A DNA stretch of 33,232 nt, from positions 1 through 33,232 of the forward strand of contig NZ_JALBGV010000069.1 in the NCBI RefSeq assembly GCF_023006505.1. The letters are read 5' to 3'. The stretch is from Neorhizobium sp. SHOUNA12A. GTDB lineage: Bacteria > Pseudomonadota > Alphaproteobacteria > Rhizobiales > Rhizobiaceae. Position 1 is the stretch's first letter, and every line of letters begins with the position of its first letter. A program made the translations under genes and the position numbers. Positions 6,153 to 14,329 of this stretch are shown here, in pieces. The notes beneath the pieces are model-generated. The model was not told the origin of the DNA, ran no database searches, and saw nothing but the letters and a program-made list of their open reading frames with translations.

Positions 6153-7067
6153 CTACCTCGCCGGCACCGCCTTCAGGTAGGCCGCGATCGCTTCCAGATC
6201 GCTTTTTGGCAGATGGGCGATGTTCTGCTGTACCTCGACCATCGAGCCGCCGACGGTGTCGAAATCGGGGGTAAAACCGGTTTCGAGATAACCGGCGATG
6301 TCGCTCTCGCTCCAGGAACCGATATTCTTCGAGCCCGGCGTGATGTTGGGGATGGTTCCCTTGCCTTCCGGATTGGGACCGCCGGCAAGCCAGCGGTCGG
6401 GGAGAAAACCGCCCGTCGCGTCGCGCGGCGTATGACATTCGCCGCAATGGCCAGGCCCTTCGACCAGGAACTGGCCGCGCTTGACCTTGTCATCGAGCGA
6501 CGCGAGCTCAACCCGCGGCTGGTCGTTGAAATAGAGCAATTTCCAGCCGCCGACCGCCAGGCGGATATTGTAGGGGAACGGCAGCTCGTGCGGCGGGGCG
6601 ACATTGGGGCTCGCCGGCAGGGTCTTCAGGTACCCGAAGAGATCGTTGACATCCTTGGCCGAAAGCCTGGAATAGGAACCGTAGGGGAAAGACGGAAAAA
6701 GGTGCTCGCCGTCAGGCCCAACGCCGCGGGTGGTGGCATTGCCGAACTGCGCCAGCGTCCAGTTGCCGATGCCGGCTTTCGGGTCGGGCGAGATATTGGG
6801 AATATGGAACGTGCCGAACGGGCTCGGCAGCGCCCTGCCCCCGGAGAGAACCTTGAGTGCATCGCCGGTGGCGCCGGTCGCGGCATGACAGCTCGCGCAG
6901 CCGCCGGCCCAGAAAAGCTGCTCCCCCTTGGCAAGATCCGGGGCGCCGAGACCCGCCCAATGGGAATCCGGATAGGGATCGGGCTTGGTCGGCGCCCAGG
7001 CCATGGCTGTGCCGGCGGCGATCACCACGACGCCAGCCGCCAGGATTCTTGACCATATCGATGCCAT
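6153..7067 (-). CDS. Periplasmic diheme cytochrome c
   Basis: A protein of about 304 residues with an N-terminal signal (SIWSRILAAGVVVIAAGTA, then cleavage near AMA). Two CXXCH haem sites are present, CASCH (about 57) and CGECH (about 202), each within a class I cytochrome c domain. Distal Met candidates are in the C-terminal halves. This two-haem layout resembles the cytochrome subunits of membrane-linked dehydrogenases (alcohol, gluconate), but no dehydrogenase gene adjoins it. The ATG at 7067 has GAGG at 9 bases; the ATG at 7076 sits directly on that site. It follows the cytochrome c' gene on the same strand after 80 bases. Confidence 0.88.
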   Translation of the reverse strand: MASIWSRILAAGVVVIAAGTAMAWAPTKPDPYPDSHWAGLGAPDLAKGEQLFWAGGCASCHAATGATGDALKVLSGGRALPSPFGTFHIPNISPDPKAGIGNWTLAQFGNATTRGVGPDGEHLFPSFPYGSYSRLSAKDVNDLFGYLKTLPASPNVAPPHELPFPYNIRLAVGGWKLLYFNDQPRVELASLDDKVKRGQFLVEGPGHCGECHTPRDATGGFLPDRWLAGGPNPEGKGTIPNITPGSKNIGSWSESDIAGYLETGFTPDFDTVGGSMVEVQQNIAHLPKSDLEAIAAYLKAVPAR

Positions 7068-7104
7068 TGCCTTCATCCTCTGGCGTTACTTTGCAATGCA
7101 AGGA

Positions 7105-7126
7105 CGGCCGCAGAAAACTGCGGCCG
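7105..7126 (-). terminator. Intercistronic hairpin between the two cytochrome genes
   Basis: CGGCCGCAG and CTGCGGCCG form a perfect 9-bp stem with a 4-base loop. No T run follows on the minus strand, so it may be an mRNA-stabilising or weak terminating element rather than a true intrinsic terminator. Confidence 0.45.
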
Positions 7127-7147
7127 CCCCGATGCTAAGGGCCGCGA

Positions 7148-7588
7148 TCACTTCAGGCGAAAATTCTGATGGCAGGTGTTGCAGGTGCCGCCGAGCGTCT
7201 GCAGGGCCTTGCCGACAGCGGCCTGATCTGCCGGCATGGACGCCAGAACAGCCTCCGCATCGGAGCCGAGCTTCTGTGCGTTCCCACGGAATTCGGCGTT
7301 CTTTTCCCAGATGGCCGGTGCCGCCTTGGTCTTGTCGCCCGTCTCGGAACCTGCCGGGAACTGATCGGGGAAAGCCTTGATATTGGTGCTGATCGTGGTC
7401 AGCGCCGTGCGGACCGCTGCCTGGTCATAGGGTTTTTCGCCCTTGGCGATACCACCCAGAGCGCCGGCTGCGCCGCCAATACCCTTCATCAGCGCCTGGC
7501 GCTTGGCAATTGGGGTTTCCTGCGCGGTCACGGCCGTAAATCCAAGACAGAGTACGGCCGCGGCGGCGGCAATCAGTTTAAACTTCAT
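7148..7588 (-). CDS. Cytochrome c' / c556 family protein
   Basis: A 146-residue periplasmic protein with a clear signal peptide (KFKLIAAAAAVLCLGF, cleavage after VTA) and a four-helix-bundle body. The single haem site CNTCH lies at the extreme C terminus (GGTCNTCHQNFR), which defines the cytochrome c'/c556 family. Members bind haem and may bind NO or act in electron transfer. GGAG-type ribosome site precedes the ATG (gaggagaagaATG). It lies upstream of the diheme cytochrome on the same strand, so both may serve one periplasmic redox route. Confidence 0.9.
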   Translation of the reverse strand: MKFKLIAAAAAVLCLGFTAVTAQETPIAKRQALMKGIGGAAGALGGIAKGEKPYDQAAVRTALTTISTNIKAFPDQFPAGSETGDKTKAAPAIWEKNAEFRGNAQKLGSDAEAVLASMPADQAAVGKALQTLGGTCNTCHQNFRLK

Positions 7589-7769
7589 CCATTCTTCTCC
7601 TCATCGAGCCGGTTACGCCGGCGCAGTTTTGCGAGGATCATGATTGCCGGCTTATGCGTTTGAAAAAAGTAACGTTCCTGTCATGACGCCGCGAGCGGCC
7701 TGCCTGTTGCCCGTCGGGCACGGAATATGAAGGAACTGTGTCTGTTGGCCGACGGCCGTCGCCTGCCCT

Positions 7770-8402
7770 TCAGGCCATCAACCCTTCCCAGAGCGTCAGC
7801 ATCGACACGGCAAGCAGCAGCAGGCCGGCGATCCGTCCGACCCAGATCGTCGCATTGCCGTTGCCGACCAGGAATTGTCGCGCGTGGCCGGCGGCGGCGG
7901 CGAGGCCGCCATAGATCGCGAACTGGGTCGTGGCTGTCATCGCCGCCATGATTGTCGCCTGCGGGGCAAGCGGGCCGAAATCCGGCCGCAGGAACTGCGG
8001 ATAGACGGCGAGCATGAACAGATAGGCCTTGGGATTGATGAGGCAGGTGACCGCGCCGCGCCGGAACGCTTCCCAGTTCGACCGCGTGTCCGCCGGGCCG
8101 ACATGATCGACGGTGATCGAACTGCGGATCAGGCTGACGCCGATCCAGGCCATGTAGAGCGCGCCGACGATCAAAAGCGGCTTGAACAGGACCGGCATCA
8201 GGCTTGCGAGCAGGCCGACGCCGACCGCGCCATAGAGCGAGTGCACCAGCCCGCCGGCGATGATGCCGGCCGTGGCAGCCATGCCCGCCGTGCGTCCACG
8301 GGTCAGCGAATTGGCGAGCACGAAGATCATGTCCATGCCCGGCACGACGATGATGCCGAACAGAAGCGTGAAAAAGAGCCAGAGATTTTCGGTGTAAGTC
8401 AT
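7770..8402 (-). CDS. LysE-family translocator
   Basis: A 210-residue inner-membrane exporter of the LysE/RhtB family. About six hydrophobic helices are visible: ENLWLFFTLLFGIIVVPGMD (TM1 with the family's PGMD/PGP-like motif), then GIIAGGLVHSLYGAVGVGLL, VLFKPLLIVGALYMAWIGV and C-terminal helices. NPKAYLFM is a typical LysE motif. Likely substrates are amino acids or their derivatives; the sequence does not tell which. The reading frame stays open far upstream, but only the part from the ATG at 8402 has family character. It is divergent from the WYL regulator, its probable controller. Confidence 0.87.
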   Translation of the reverse strand: MTYTENLWLFFTLLFGIIVVPGMDMIFVLANSLTRGRTAGMAATAGIIAGGLVHSLYGAVGVGLLASLMPVLFKPLLIVGALYMAWIGVSLIRSSITVDHVGPADTRSNWEAFRRGAVTCLINPKAYLFMLAVYPQFLRPDFGPLAPQATIMAAMTATTQFAIYGGLAAAAGHARQFLVGNGNATIWVGRIAGLLLLAVSMLTLWEGLMA

Positions 8403-8487
8403 GTCAGTTTCCAGAGCCTTGGATAATCGGCTTCGAATGCCGAAGCCTTGTTTTTCAATCGGATATGCGCTCCTATACGGCAGCCCA

Positions 8488-8507
8488 ACTGACAGCGTGT
8501 TGTCAGT
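8488..8507 (+). promoter_or_regulatory. Operator dyad between lysE-like gene and WYL regulator
   Basis: ACTGACA and TGTCAGT flank a 6-base spacer (ACTGACAGCGTGTTGTCAGT). The dyad lies in the 135-bp divergent promoter region, 30 bases before the regulator start, and is the only strong inverted repeat there. Binding by the WYL-domain regulator is inferred. Confidence 0.55.
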
Positions 8508-8537
8508 AGCGATCGTCTGCCCACAAGGAAACCCGAC

Positions 8538-9227
8538 ATGCGCAAGGCCTCGCGCCTGTTCGAGATCATCCAGATCCTCCGGCTTGCCAGAAAGCCGGTG
8601 ACGGCGGCGGAGATCGCCTTGCAGCTGGAAGTCACCGTGCGCTCCATCTACCGGGATATCGCGGCGCTTCAGGCGATGCGGGTGCCGATCGAAGGCGGGC
8701 GCGGCATCGGTTATATCCTGCGCCCCGGCTTCACGCTGCCGCCGCTGATGCTGTCGATCGAGGAGACTGAGGCGATCGTGCTGGCCCTCGCGCTGCTGGA
8801 ACGGACCGGCGACACGGAGTTGCGGCAGGCGGCCAAGCAGGTCAACCGCAAGATCGCCGCCGTGGTGCCGGCGCCGCTTGCCGGCACGTTTTCCGCCAAT
8901 GCGCTGCATGCCTGGGGCTCGGTCGCGCCGGTGCCGGACGCGCTCGACCTGGCGATGGTGCGCCGGGCGATCCGCGACGAGCAGAAGCTGGCGCTCGACT
9001 ACCGCGACGAATATGCACGTGCAACGGAACGGACGATCCGGCCGGTGGCGCTGATCTATTATTCGCAGACGGCCAATATCGTCGCCTGGTGCGAACTGAG
9101 GCAGGCGATCCGCAATTTTCGCGCCGACCGGGTGGAGCATTGCGAACTGGCGGAAGATTTCTTCCGTGGCGAAGGCGAAAAACTGCGGTCGCTATGGATT
9201 CAGGGCTGGAGCAGTCCGCCGATGTGA
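8538..9227 (+). CDS. YafY-type HTH-WYL transcriptional regulator
   Basis: A 229-residue regulator. Residues 1-60 form a DeoR/HTH_11-type winged helix (RLFEIIQILRLARKPVTAAE, TVRSIYRDIAAL). A linker follows, and residues about 135-220 form the WYL ligand-binding domain (AIRDEQKLALDYRDEY, RPVALIYYSQTANIVAWCEL, FRADRVEHCEL). Such proteins usually repress or activate the neighbouring divergent gene, here the LysE-type exporter, in response to a small ligand. AAGGAA precedes the ATG. Confidence 0.9.
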   Translation: MRKASRLFEIIQILRLARKPVTAAEIALQLEVTVRSIYRDIAALQAMRVPIEGGRGIGYILRPGFTLPPLMLSIEETEAIVLALALLERTGDTELRQAAKQVNRKIAAVVPAPLAGTFSANALHAWGSVAPVPDALDLAMVRRAIRDEQKLALDYRDEYARATERTIRPVALIYYSQTANIVAWCELRQAIRNFRADRVEHCELAEDFFRGEGEKLRSLWIQGWSSPPM

Positions 9228-9323
9228 TCGCCCCGTGACCTTCGCCCTCCCCTGACAGCCGGCGGCTTTGTCCCTATGCTGCGCCCGCTTCGTCAGGAAT
9301 CAGCGGGGCATGGGAGACATCGA

Positions 9324-9968
9324 ATGCGTAAGGCCATTATCGTCTGGGGCGGATCGAAGATCCATGAGCCGGAGGAATGCGCCGGCATTACCGGCGCCAT
9401 CCTTCGCGAGGACGGGTTTTCGGTCGAGATAACGGGCGATCTCGGCATCTTCGGCTCCCAGACCATCGCCACTGCTGATCTGCTGGTGCCGATCATTACC
9501 GGCGAAAAGCTGGAAAGGGTGCATGCCGATGCGCTTGTGAAGGCGGTGCGTGGCGGGCTCGGGCTTGGCGGCCACCACGGGGCGCTTGCAACCTCCTTCA
9601 AGGAGAGTGCTGCCTTCCGTTATCTTGCCGGGGTCACCTGGGTGGCGCATCCCGGCAATATCATCGACTACCGCGTCAACGTCACTCGCCCCAACGACCC
9701 GTTGATGCAGGGCATTGCGGATTTCGACTACCGGTCGGAGCAGTATTACCTGCATTACGACCCGTCGGTCGAAATCCTCGCGACGACGACCTTTACCGGC
9801 GAATATGACGAGGCGGTGCGCAACGTGACGATGCCCGTCGTCTTCAAGCGCCATTTCGGCAAGGGACGGATCTTCTATTCGGCGCTTGGCCATGTAGCGG
9901 CCGAGTTTGAACATCCGCAGATGCGCAGCATCCTGCGGCGCGGGCTTTCCTGGGCGGCGCGCGGCTGA
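9324..9968 (+). CDS. ThuA domain protein
   Basis: A 214-residue protein with a ThuA (trehalose-utilisation) glutamine-amidotransferase-like fold. It starts KAIIVWGGSKIHEPEECAG, contains GGLGLGGHHGALATSF (the region of the nucleophile elbow in class I amidotransferases, without a Cys), PNDPLMQGIADFDYRSEQYY and GKGRIFYSALGHVAAEF, all typical of ThuA proteins. The enzymatic role is unsettled for most members. The ATG at 9324 has GGGAGA upstream; a start at 9276 would add 16 residues without family character. It converges on the phosphoesterase gene with a 2-base gap. Confidence 0.85.
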   Translation: MRKAIIVWGGSKIHEPEECAGITGAILREDGFSVEITGDLGIFGSQTIATADLLVPIITGEKLERVHADALVKAVRGGLGLGGHHGALATSFKESAAFRYLAGVTWVAHPGNIIDYRVNVTRPNDPLMQGIADFDYRSEQYYLHYDPSVEILATTTFTGEYDEAVRNVTMPVVFKRHFGKGRIFYSALGHVAAEFEHPQMRSILRRGLSWAARG

Positions 9969-9970
9969 GC

Positions 9971-10813
9971 CTAGAGAGCGAGGGTGCGGCTTTCCTCTCG
10001 GCCATGGCCGATGATCTCGATGCGGTCGGCGAAGATCTCGACCACCGCGAAGGTATTTTCCGCCTCGGTATCGACCATGCCCTTGAAGTTGACGTACCAG
10101 GTGTTTCCGGCCCGGCCGAGATTGCCCACGTGGTTATGGCCGTTCAGATAGGCGATCACATTGCCGGAGCGGGCGAAGAGATCGGTCAGCCGCTCGGCAC
10201 CCCAGAGATTGTGCTCGTTTTCTGGGTAAAGCGGATAATGGCCCATGACCACGACCTTCTCGTCAGCAGCACTTGCCCGCGCAAGCACCGCCTCCAGCCA
10301 GCCGAACTGCTCGTCGCTGACGCCGCCGTTCCATTCCTTGGCGTTGATCGCGCCTTCGGTAAGCAGTGTTTCCAGCCGCCGCTGCGCCAAAGCGTGGCGC
10401 GGCTGGTCTTCCGGTGTTGAAAACAAGCTGATCTCGTTGCCGTCGATCACCACGAAGCGAACGCCGTCGCGGGCAAAATCGTGCCAGGCGGCCGGCATGC
10501 CGAGCCGCGCATGGACATCGCCGAGCTGCGCCGGCGCGACGAAGAAATCGTGGTTGCCCGGCATCAGAAAACTTTCGTGGCGCAGGCCCTGATAGACGGC
10601 AAGCACCGGATCGAAATTCTCCCAGCCGCGGTCGATGAGATCGCCGAGCGTCACCACGAAGGAGAGATCCTCGCCGTTCAGCACGCCGATCGCCTGGCGC
10701 AGCTTGTCGAGGCTGTTGGCGTAATAACGGTCCATCTCCAGCCATGGCGGTAGGTCGGCATATTGCGGATCGGCAATCACGCCGAAGCGGAGGAGCGGTT
10801 TTTCGTGGGGCAT
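9971..10813 (-). CDS. Calcineurin-like metallophosphoesterase, ADPRibase-Mn/ADPRM type
   Basis: A 280-residue dimetal phosphoesterase. The five metal-site blocks are in order: GVIADPQYAD (DxQ in place of DxH, as in the Mn-dependent ADP-ribose/CDP-alcohol diphosphatases), LGDLIDRG, PGNHDF, VMGHYPLYPENEHN and LNGHNHVG. This set points to hydrolysis of nucleotide diphosphate-linked substrates in the cytoplasm. There is no signal peptide. The assignment to the ADPRM subgroup rests on DPQ and the GHYP/NEHN region; the substrate itself is not shown by sequence. Confidence 0.87.
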   Translation of the reverse strand: MPHEKPLLRFGVIADPQYADLPPWLEMDRYYANSLDKLRQAIGVLNGEDLSFVVTLGDLIDRGWENFDPVLAVYQGLRHESFLMPGNHDFFVAPAQLGDVHARLGMPAAWHDFARDGVRFVVIDGNEISLFSTPEDQPRHALAQRRLETLLTEGAINAKEWNGGVSDEQFGWLEAVLARASAADEKVVVMGHYPLYPENEHNLWGAERLTDLFARSGNVIAYLNGHNHVGNLGRAGNTWYVNFKGMVDTEAENTFAVVEIFADRIEIIGHGREESRTLAL

Positions 10814-10944
10814 AGAGGATGCAGATAAGCATGTTGAATTACAAGAATATGACTAAAGTAACTGCCTCGAGGGATACAACTAAGACTAGCCAAGGGCAAT
10901 ATTTTTGGTAGAATAAGACAATATTCCTAAGAGAACATCCGAGC

Positions 10945-11415
10945 ATGCGTGTCAGACATCTAATAGTGCGCGCCAAGACCATTACAAGTGACACAAACTG
11001 GAAATCAGAACCGCTTCCTCCTCGCTTTTCGGGTATCTATCCAAAAACTCGCCCTCTCAAACCGGGTTGGAAATGGCGGAGTGCGCAAGCTCATTGCACC
11101 GAAAATGAGTATATACTCCTTTGTGAAGTCAACGAACAAAAAGACAATTGGCGAGCATGGCTCATAAAGAAGATTGGAGATGAAGGATCACTAGTTAGCC
11201 GCCTTGAATTTCATGGAAACCACCCTGGGATACACGCGCATGCAGATTGCAGTCGTGGCGGGCTCGAAGTTGGCCCAAGCAGCATTAAGGTTCCGGTACG
11301 AATTCCAGGTGTAGGCTCAGGCCGACAGCGGCCCCCGCCAACACGACCTGATTTGTTTTGGGACATGGCTCGAAAACATTTTCGCATGGACTATAAAAAG
11401 GGAAGCCTCATATGA
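10945..11415 (+). CDS. Unrecognised protein, first gene of an AT-richer two-gene module
   Basis: A 156-residue soluble, basic protein I cannot assign. The N-terminal half has Trp-rich beta-like stretches (PGWKWRSAQAHCTENEYILL, DNWRAWLIKKIG). The middle has a His/Cys cluster (EFHGNHPGIHAHADC) that could bind metal or be catalytic, followed by a Pro/Gly/Arg-rich loop and a helical C terminus (FWDMARKHFRMDYKKG). The base composition is clearly poorer in GC than the flanks. The stop overlaps the start of the DUF1828-like gene (ATGA), so the two are translationally coupled and probably act together. Confidence 0.7.
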   Translation: MRVRHLIVRAKTITSDTNWKSEPLPPRFSGIYPKTRPLKPGWKWRSAQAHCTENEYILLCEVNEQKDNWRAWLIKKIGDEGSLVSRLEFHGNHPGIHAHADCSRGGLEVGPSSIKVPVRIPGVGSGRQRPPPTRPDLFWDMARKHFRMDYKKGSLI

Positions 11416-12206
11416 GCGACGCCCAATCTATCCTCAGTTCGCTGCATCGATCATTCAGTGACGCGATATCTGTGCGTCCAGTTCCGGCAGGCGTAGCTAT
11501 CAATTCGCCGTTCTTTGACGGTAGCGGTGACCATATCGCGTTCTATGCCCGTGACACCGAGGACGGGATAATATTGGAGGATGACGGTGATTTCCTCCCT
11601 CACCTCATTGCATCAGGCATCGACATCGAAACCGGCCAGCGTAGGCAACTACTCGACAATCTACTTGCCGAAGCGGGTGCTTATTGGGACACGGAAACGT
11701 TCGAAATTCGCTCTCATTCAATTCCCCTAGAGCATGTCGGGGCCGCCAGCGTAAGATTTCTCTCGGGACTCCTCAGAATAAGAACAATTGAATCGCTGAC
11801 AAAAGAAAATATTCGCTCCACATTTAAGGAAGACGCGATCGAAGCTATAAGAAAATCTCTCTCCGATACCTTTGAAATGGCAGAACGTAGCGCCCTTGAA
11901 GCCGAGCTTTCCGAGTTTCCGGCCGATATCGTTCTAATATCTCGTCAAACAATAGGAAAAAAAATCGGACTGTTCTTAGTAAATAGCTCCACCCAATTTC
12001 TGGAAGCGGAGCTTTTACACACAGAAATCGAGAGAATTCGGAAAGAAAATACCCTTAGCACTATCGCTTTGATTGAAGACACGCGAAAATTATCTATAAT
12101 TGGCGAACGCCGTTTTCAACGCGCGATTAACCGCGGGCTTCAAACGCGTTTCTTTCGGGATGATGAACTTCAGGCAGTAAACAGTCTACGCAAACTAGCT
12201 GCCTAG
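11412..12206 (+). CDS. DUF1828-like protein, second gene of the module
   Basis: A 264-residue soluble protein. Residues about 15-100 match the DUF1828 pattern: SPFFDGSGDHIAFYARDTED, then IILEDDGDFLPHLIASGID with the acidic DDG core, and WDTETFEIRS. The C-terminal half (about 130-250) is mixed helix/strand (FPADIVLISRQTIGKKIGLF, LSTIALIEDTRKLSIIG), reminiscent of the DUF1829 region that often follows DUF1828. Function is unknown. The coupled upstream partner and AT-rich composition mark a transferred pair; toxin-antitoxin or phage-defence roles are possible but unproven. Confidence 0.75.
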   Translation: MSDAQSILSSLHRSFSDAISVRPVPAGVAINSPFFDGSGDHIAFYARDTEDGIILEDDGDFLPHLIASGIDIETGQRRQLLDNLLAEAGAYWDTETFEIRSHSIPLEHVGAASVRFLSGLLRIRTIESLTKENIRSTFKEDAIEAIRKSLSDTFEMAERSALEAELSEFPADIVLISRQTIGKKIGLFLVNSSTQFLEAELLHTEIERIRKENTLSTIALIEDTRKLSIIGERRFQRAINRGLQTRFFRDDELQAVNSLRKLAA

Positions 12207-12223
12207 TCGCTTGAATTCTTTTG

Positions 12224-12254
12224 CGGGGGTCCTCGACAAAGTCGAGAACCCCCG
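12224..12254. terminator. Strong hairpin between convergent genes
   Basis: CGGGGGTCCTCGAC and GTCGAGAACCCCCG pair with a 3-base loop and one internal mismatch. It sits between the ends of the DUF1828-like gene (plus) and sodB (minus). The T tract is short (GTTT on the plus strand), so bidirectional termination is likely but not certain. Confidence 0.6.
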
Positions 12255-12264
12255 TTTCGGAGAA

Positions 12265-12867
12265 CTACTTCGTGGCGGCTTCGTAGCGCTCGAGGACGTA
12301 GTCCCAGTTGATCAGGCTGTCGACGAAGGCTTCGAGGTATTTCGGGCGGGCGTTGCGGTAGTCGATGTAATAGGAATGTTCCCAGACGTCGACGCCGAGG
12401 ATCGGCTCTGCACCGTGAACCAGCGGGTTCTCGCCGTTCGGGGTCTTGGAGATGACGAGCTTGCCGTCTTTTACGGAAAGCCAGGCCCAGCCGGAGCCGA
12501 ACTGCGTCGTGCCGGCGGCGATCAGGTCAGCCTTGAACTTGTCGTAGCCGCCAAGATCGGAGGCGACCGCCGCCTCGAGCTTGCCCGGCAGCTTGGTGCC
12601 GCCGCCGCCCTTCTTCATCCACTTCCAGAAATGGACGTGGTTGTAGTGCTGGGCAGCGTTGTTGAAGAGGCCCTGGTTGGTGCCGAAGGACTTCTTGACG
12701 ACCTCCTCGAGCGACAGATCAGCCATGCCGGCTTCGGCAGCGAGCTTGTTGCCGTTGTCGACATAAGCCTTGTGATGCTTGTCGTGGTGGAATTCGAGCG
12801 TCTCTTTCGATATGAAGGGCGAAAGGGCTTCGTAGTCGTAGGGGAGTTCGGGAAGTTCGAAAGCCAT
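12265..12867 (-). CDS. sodB: Superoxide dismutase, Fe/Mn family
   Basis: A 200-residue cytoplasmic enzyme that dismutates superoxide to oxygen and peroxide. Metal ligands are visible as His in EFHHDKHHKAY, His in HYNHVHFW, and Asp/His in DVWEHSYYIDY. The signature NNAAQHYNH carries Gln at the position usual for Fe-type enzymes; rhizobial relatives can accept Mn. AAGGAG is upstream of the ATG at 12867. The longer upstream open frame has no family character. Two direct TACCTGGGT repeats lie in the promoter region. Confidence 0.95.
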   Translation of the reverse strand: MAFELPELPYDYEALSPFISKETLEFHHDKHHKAYVDNGNKLAAEAGMADLSLEEVVKKSFGTNQGLFNNAAQHYNHVHFWKWMKKGGGGTKLPGKLEAAVASDLGGYDKFKADLIAAGTTQFGSGWAWLSVKDGKLVISKTPNGENPLVHGAEPILGVDVWEHSYYIDYRNARPKYLEAFVDSLINWDYVLERYEAATK

Positions 12868-12890
12868 TGGTCTACTCCTTGTTCGATAGC

Positions 12891-12916
12891 TACCTGGGTT
12901 CGGCAGATACCTGGGT
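12891..12916 (-). promoter_or_regulatory. Direct repeats upstream of sodB
   Basis: TACCTGGGT occurs at 12891-12899 and again at 12908-12916, a 17-base period, starting 24 bases before the sodB start codon. The spacing would fit two protein-binding half-sites; the regulator is unknown. Confidence 0.35.
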
Positions 12917-13056
12917 AAAGCGTCGTGCGGGAACATAGGAGCGCAAGGCCCAAGAGGCAACGGTAACTTTGCCAAAAATCAAGCCAATCGGGTCAAGAAC
13001 TTGCTGAAATTTCGAGATACAAGAAACGGGCCAGATCACGATTCGGAGCCCGTTTG

Positions 13057-13371
13057 ATGAAGACCACTTTTGCTCTTGCCGCCGTCCTCCTCGCATCCGG
13101 CGTCACCGTTACGCACGCCGCCTCGGACGACGCCTGGTCCAACTTCCGCTCGGAGGTGGCCAAGGCCTGCGTGACCGCCGCCAAAGGGCTGATCGAGAAC
13201 GGCAAGGCACTGGTCGATCCCTTCGGCAGCCAGAGCTACGGGCTCGCCATCGTCTCCGGCAAGGCGGTCGGCGCCAACGTGACGATCAGCACGATCTGCG
13301 CCTTCGACAAGAAGACCCGCAAGGCCGAGATCGGCGGCCAAATCTCCGCAGACAAGCTGACAGTGAAATAG
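13057..13371 (+). CDS. Small exported protein of unknown function
   Basis: A 104-residue protein with a clear signal peptide (KTTFALAAVLLASGVTVTHA) and a mature part of about 84 residues containing two Cys (KACVTA and STICAFD), which could form a disulfide in the periplasm. The body is beta-rich (YGLAIVSGKAVGANVTIST, KAEIGGQISADKLTVK). Proteins of this look are common in Rhizobiaceae but I do not know a function. The ATG at 13057 has GGAG about 7 bases upstream; the codon before it is TTG. It is monocistronic and divergent from sodB. Confidence 0.78.
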   Translation: MKTTFALAAVLLASGVTVTHAASDDAWSNFRSEVAKACVTAAKGLIENGKALVDPFGSQSYGLAIVSGKAVGANVTISTICAFDKKTRKAEIGGQISADKLTVK

Positions 13372-13522
13372 TCTCACCGGATCAGGCGGCGCAGATGCGC
13401 GACCACGACGATGGGCCGACAATTTTTCCGCTCGTCTGGCGACCTTCCCGCGCGGGTAAAACGGGAACCTTTCTTCACGCCTGCGGATTGAAAGCGAACG
13501 CCCGTGGCAAAGAGGAGGCTGC

Positions 13523-14269
13523 ATGTCGCTCGACTTCCTGACGTCTGATTTCCTGATCTTCGTTGCCATAGGCTTCTTCGCACAGGTCGTCGACGGGGCG
13601 CTCGGCATGGCCTTTGGGGTGCTGACGACGACCAGTCTGCTTGCCATCGGCGTCGCGCCCGCGGCTGCAAGCGCCATGACCCACGTGACGGAGTGTTTCA
13701 CCACCGCCGCCTCGGGACTGTCGCATCTCTATAACCGCAACGTCGATTGGCGGCTGGTGGCAAGGCTTGCGCCGGCCGGTATGATCGGCGGGGCGATCGG
13801 CGCCTATGTTCTGTCGAATATCGACGGCAAGGCGATCGAACCCTTCGTCTCGGTCTACCTGATCGCCATCGGCCTGTTCATCCTCTACAAGGCCTTTCAG
13901 CCGAAGTTTCCGCGCGACGTGCGCGACTGGATCGTGCCTTATGTCGGCGGCGCTGGCGGACTGCTCGATGCGATGGGCGGCGGCGGATGGGGGCCGATCG
14001 TCACCAGTTCGCTGCTCGGCCGCGGCCACGACGCGAAGAAGGTGATCGGCTCCACCAACCTCACCGAATTCGCCGTCACCACCCTGATTTCCGCAACCTT
14101 CATCATGGCGCTCGGCTGGTCGGAACTCTCTTCTGCCCTCGGCCTCATCCTCGGCGGCATCCTGGCCGCCCCGATCGGCGCCTTCATCGTCCGCTACCTG
14201 CCGGTCAAACCCCTGATGATCGCCGTCTCGATGATCATCATCGGCACGGCCGCGGTCCGGCTTGTGTGA
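13523..14269 (+). CDS. TauE/SafE (TSUP) family permease
   Basis: A 248-residue inner-membrane protein with about eight hydrophobic helices in two similar halves. FVAIGFFAQVVDGALGMAFG (first half) and VPYVGGAGGLLDAMGGGGWG (second half) are the paired TSUP motifs; FAVTTLISATFIMALGW and the C-terminal helix complete the fold. Members export sulfite, sulfoacetate or other sulfur-containing anions, or act in sulfur uptake; the substrate is not evident. GAGGAGG precedes the ATG. Confidence 0.9.
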   Translation: MSLDFLTSDFLIFVAIGFFAQVVDGALGMAFGVLTTTSLLAIGVAPAAASAMTHVTECFTTAASGLSHLYNRNVDWRLVARLAPAGMIGGAIGAYVLSNIDGKAIEPFVSVYLIAIGLFILYKAFQPKFPRDVRDWIVPYVGGAGGLLDAMGGGGWGPIVTSSLLGRGHDAKKVIGSTNLTEFAVTTLISATFIMALGWSELSSALGLILGGILAAPIGAFIVRYLPVKPLMIAVSMIIIGTAAVRLV

Positions 14270-14329
14270 GGGGAGGACATACGACCGGCCAGACTGGCGG
14301 CCGCACGTGGAATATGGCAGACTTATCTC

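Noticed and set aside
8403..9140. N-terminal extension of the LysE-like frame to 456 residues
   Set aside because: The added part is the complement of the WYL regulator gene; LysE family similarity begins at the ATG at 8402.
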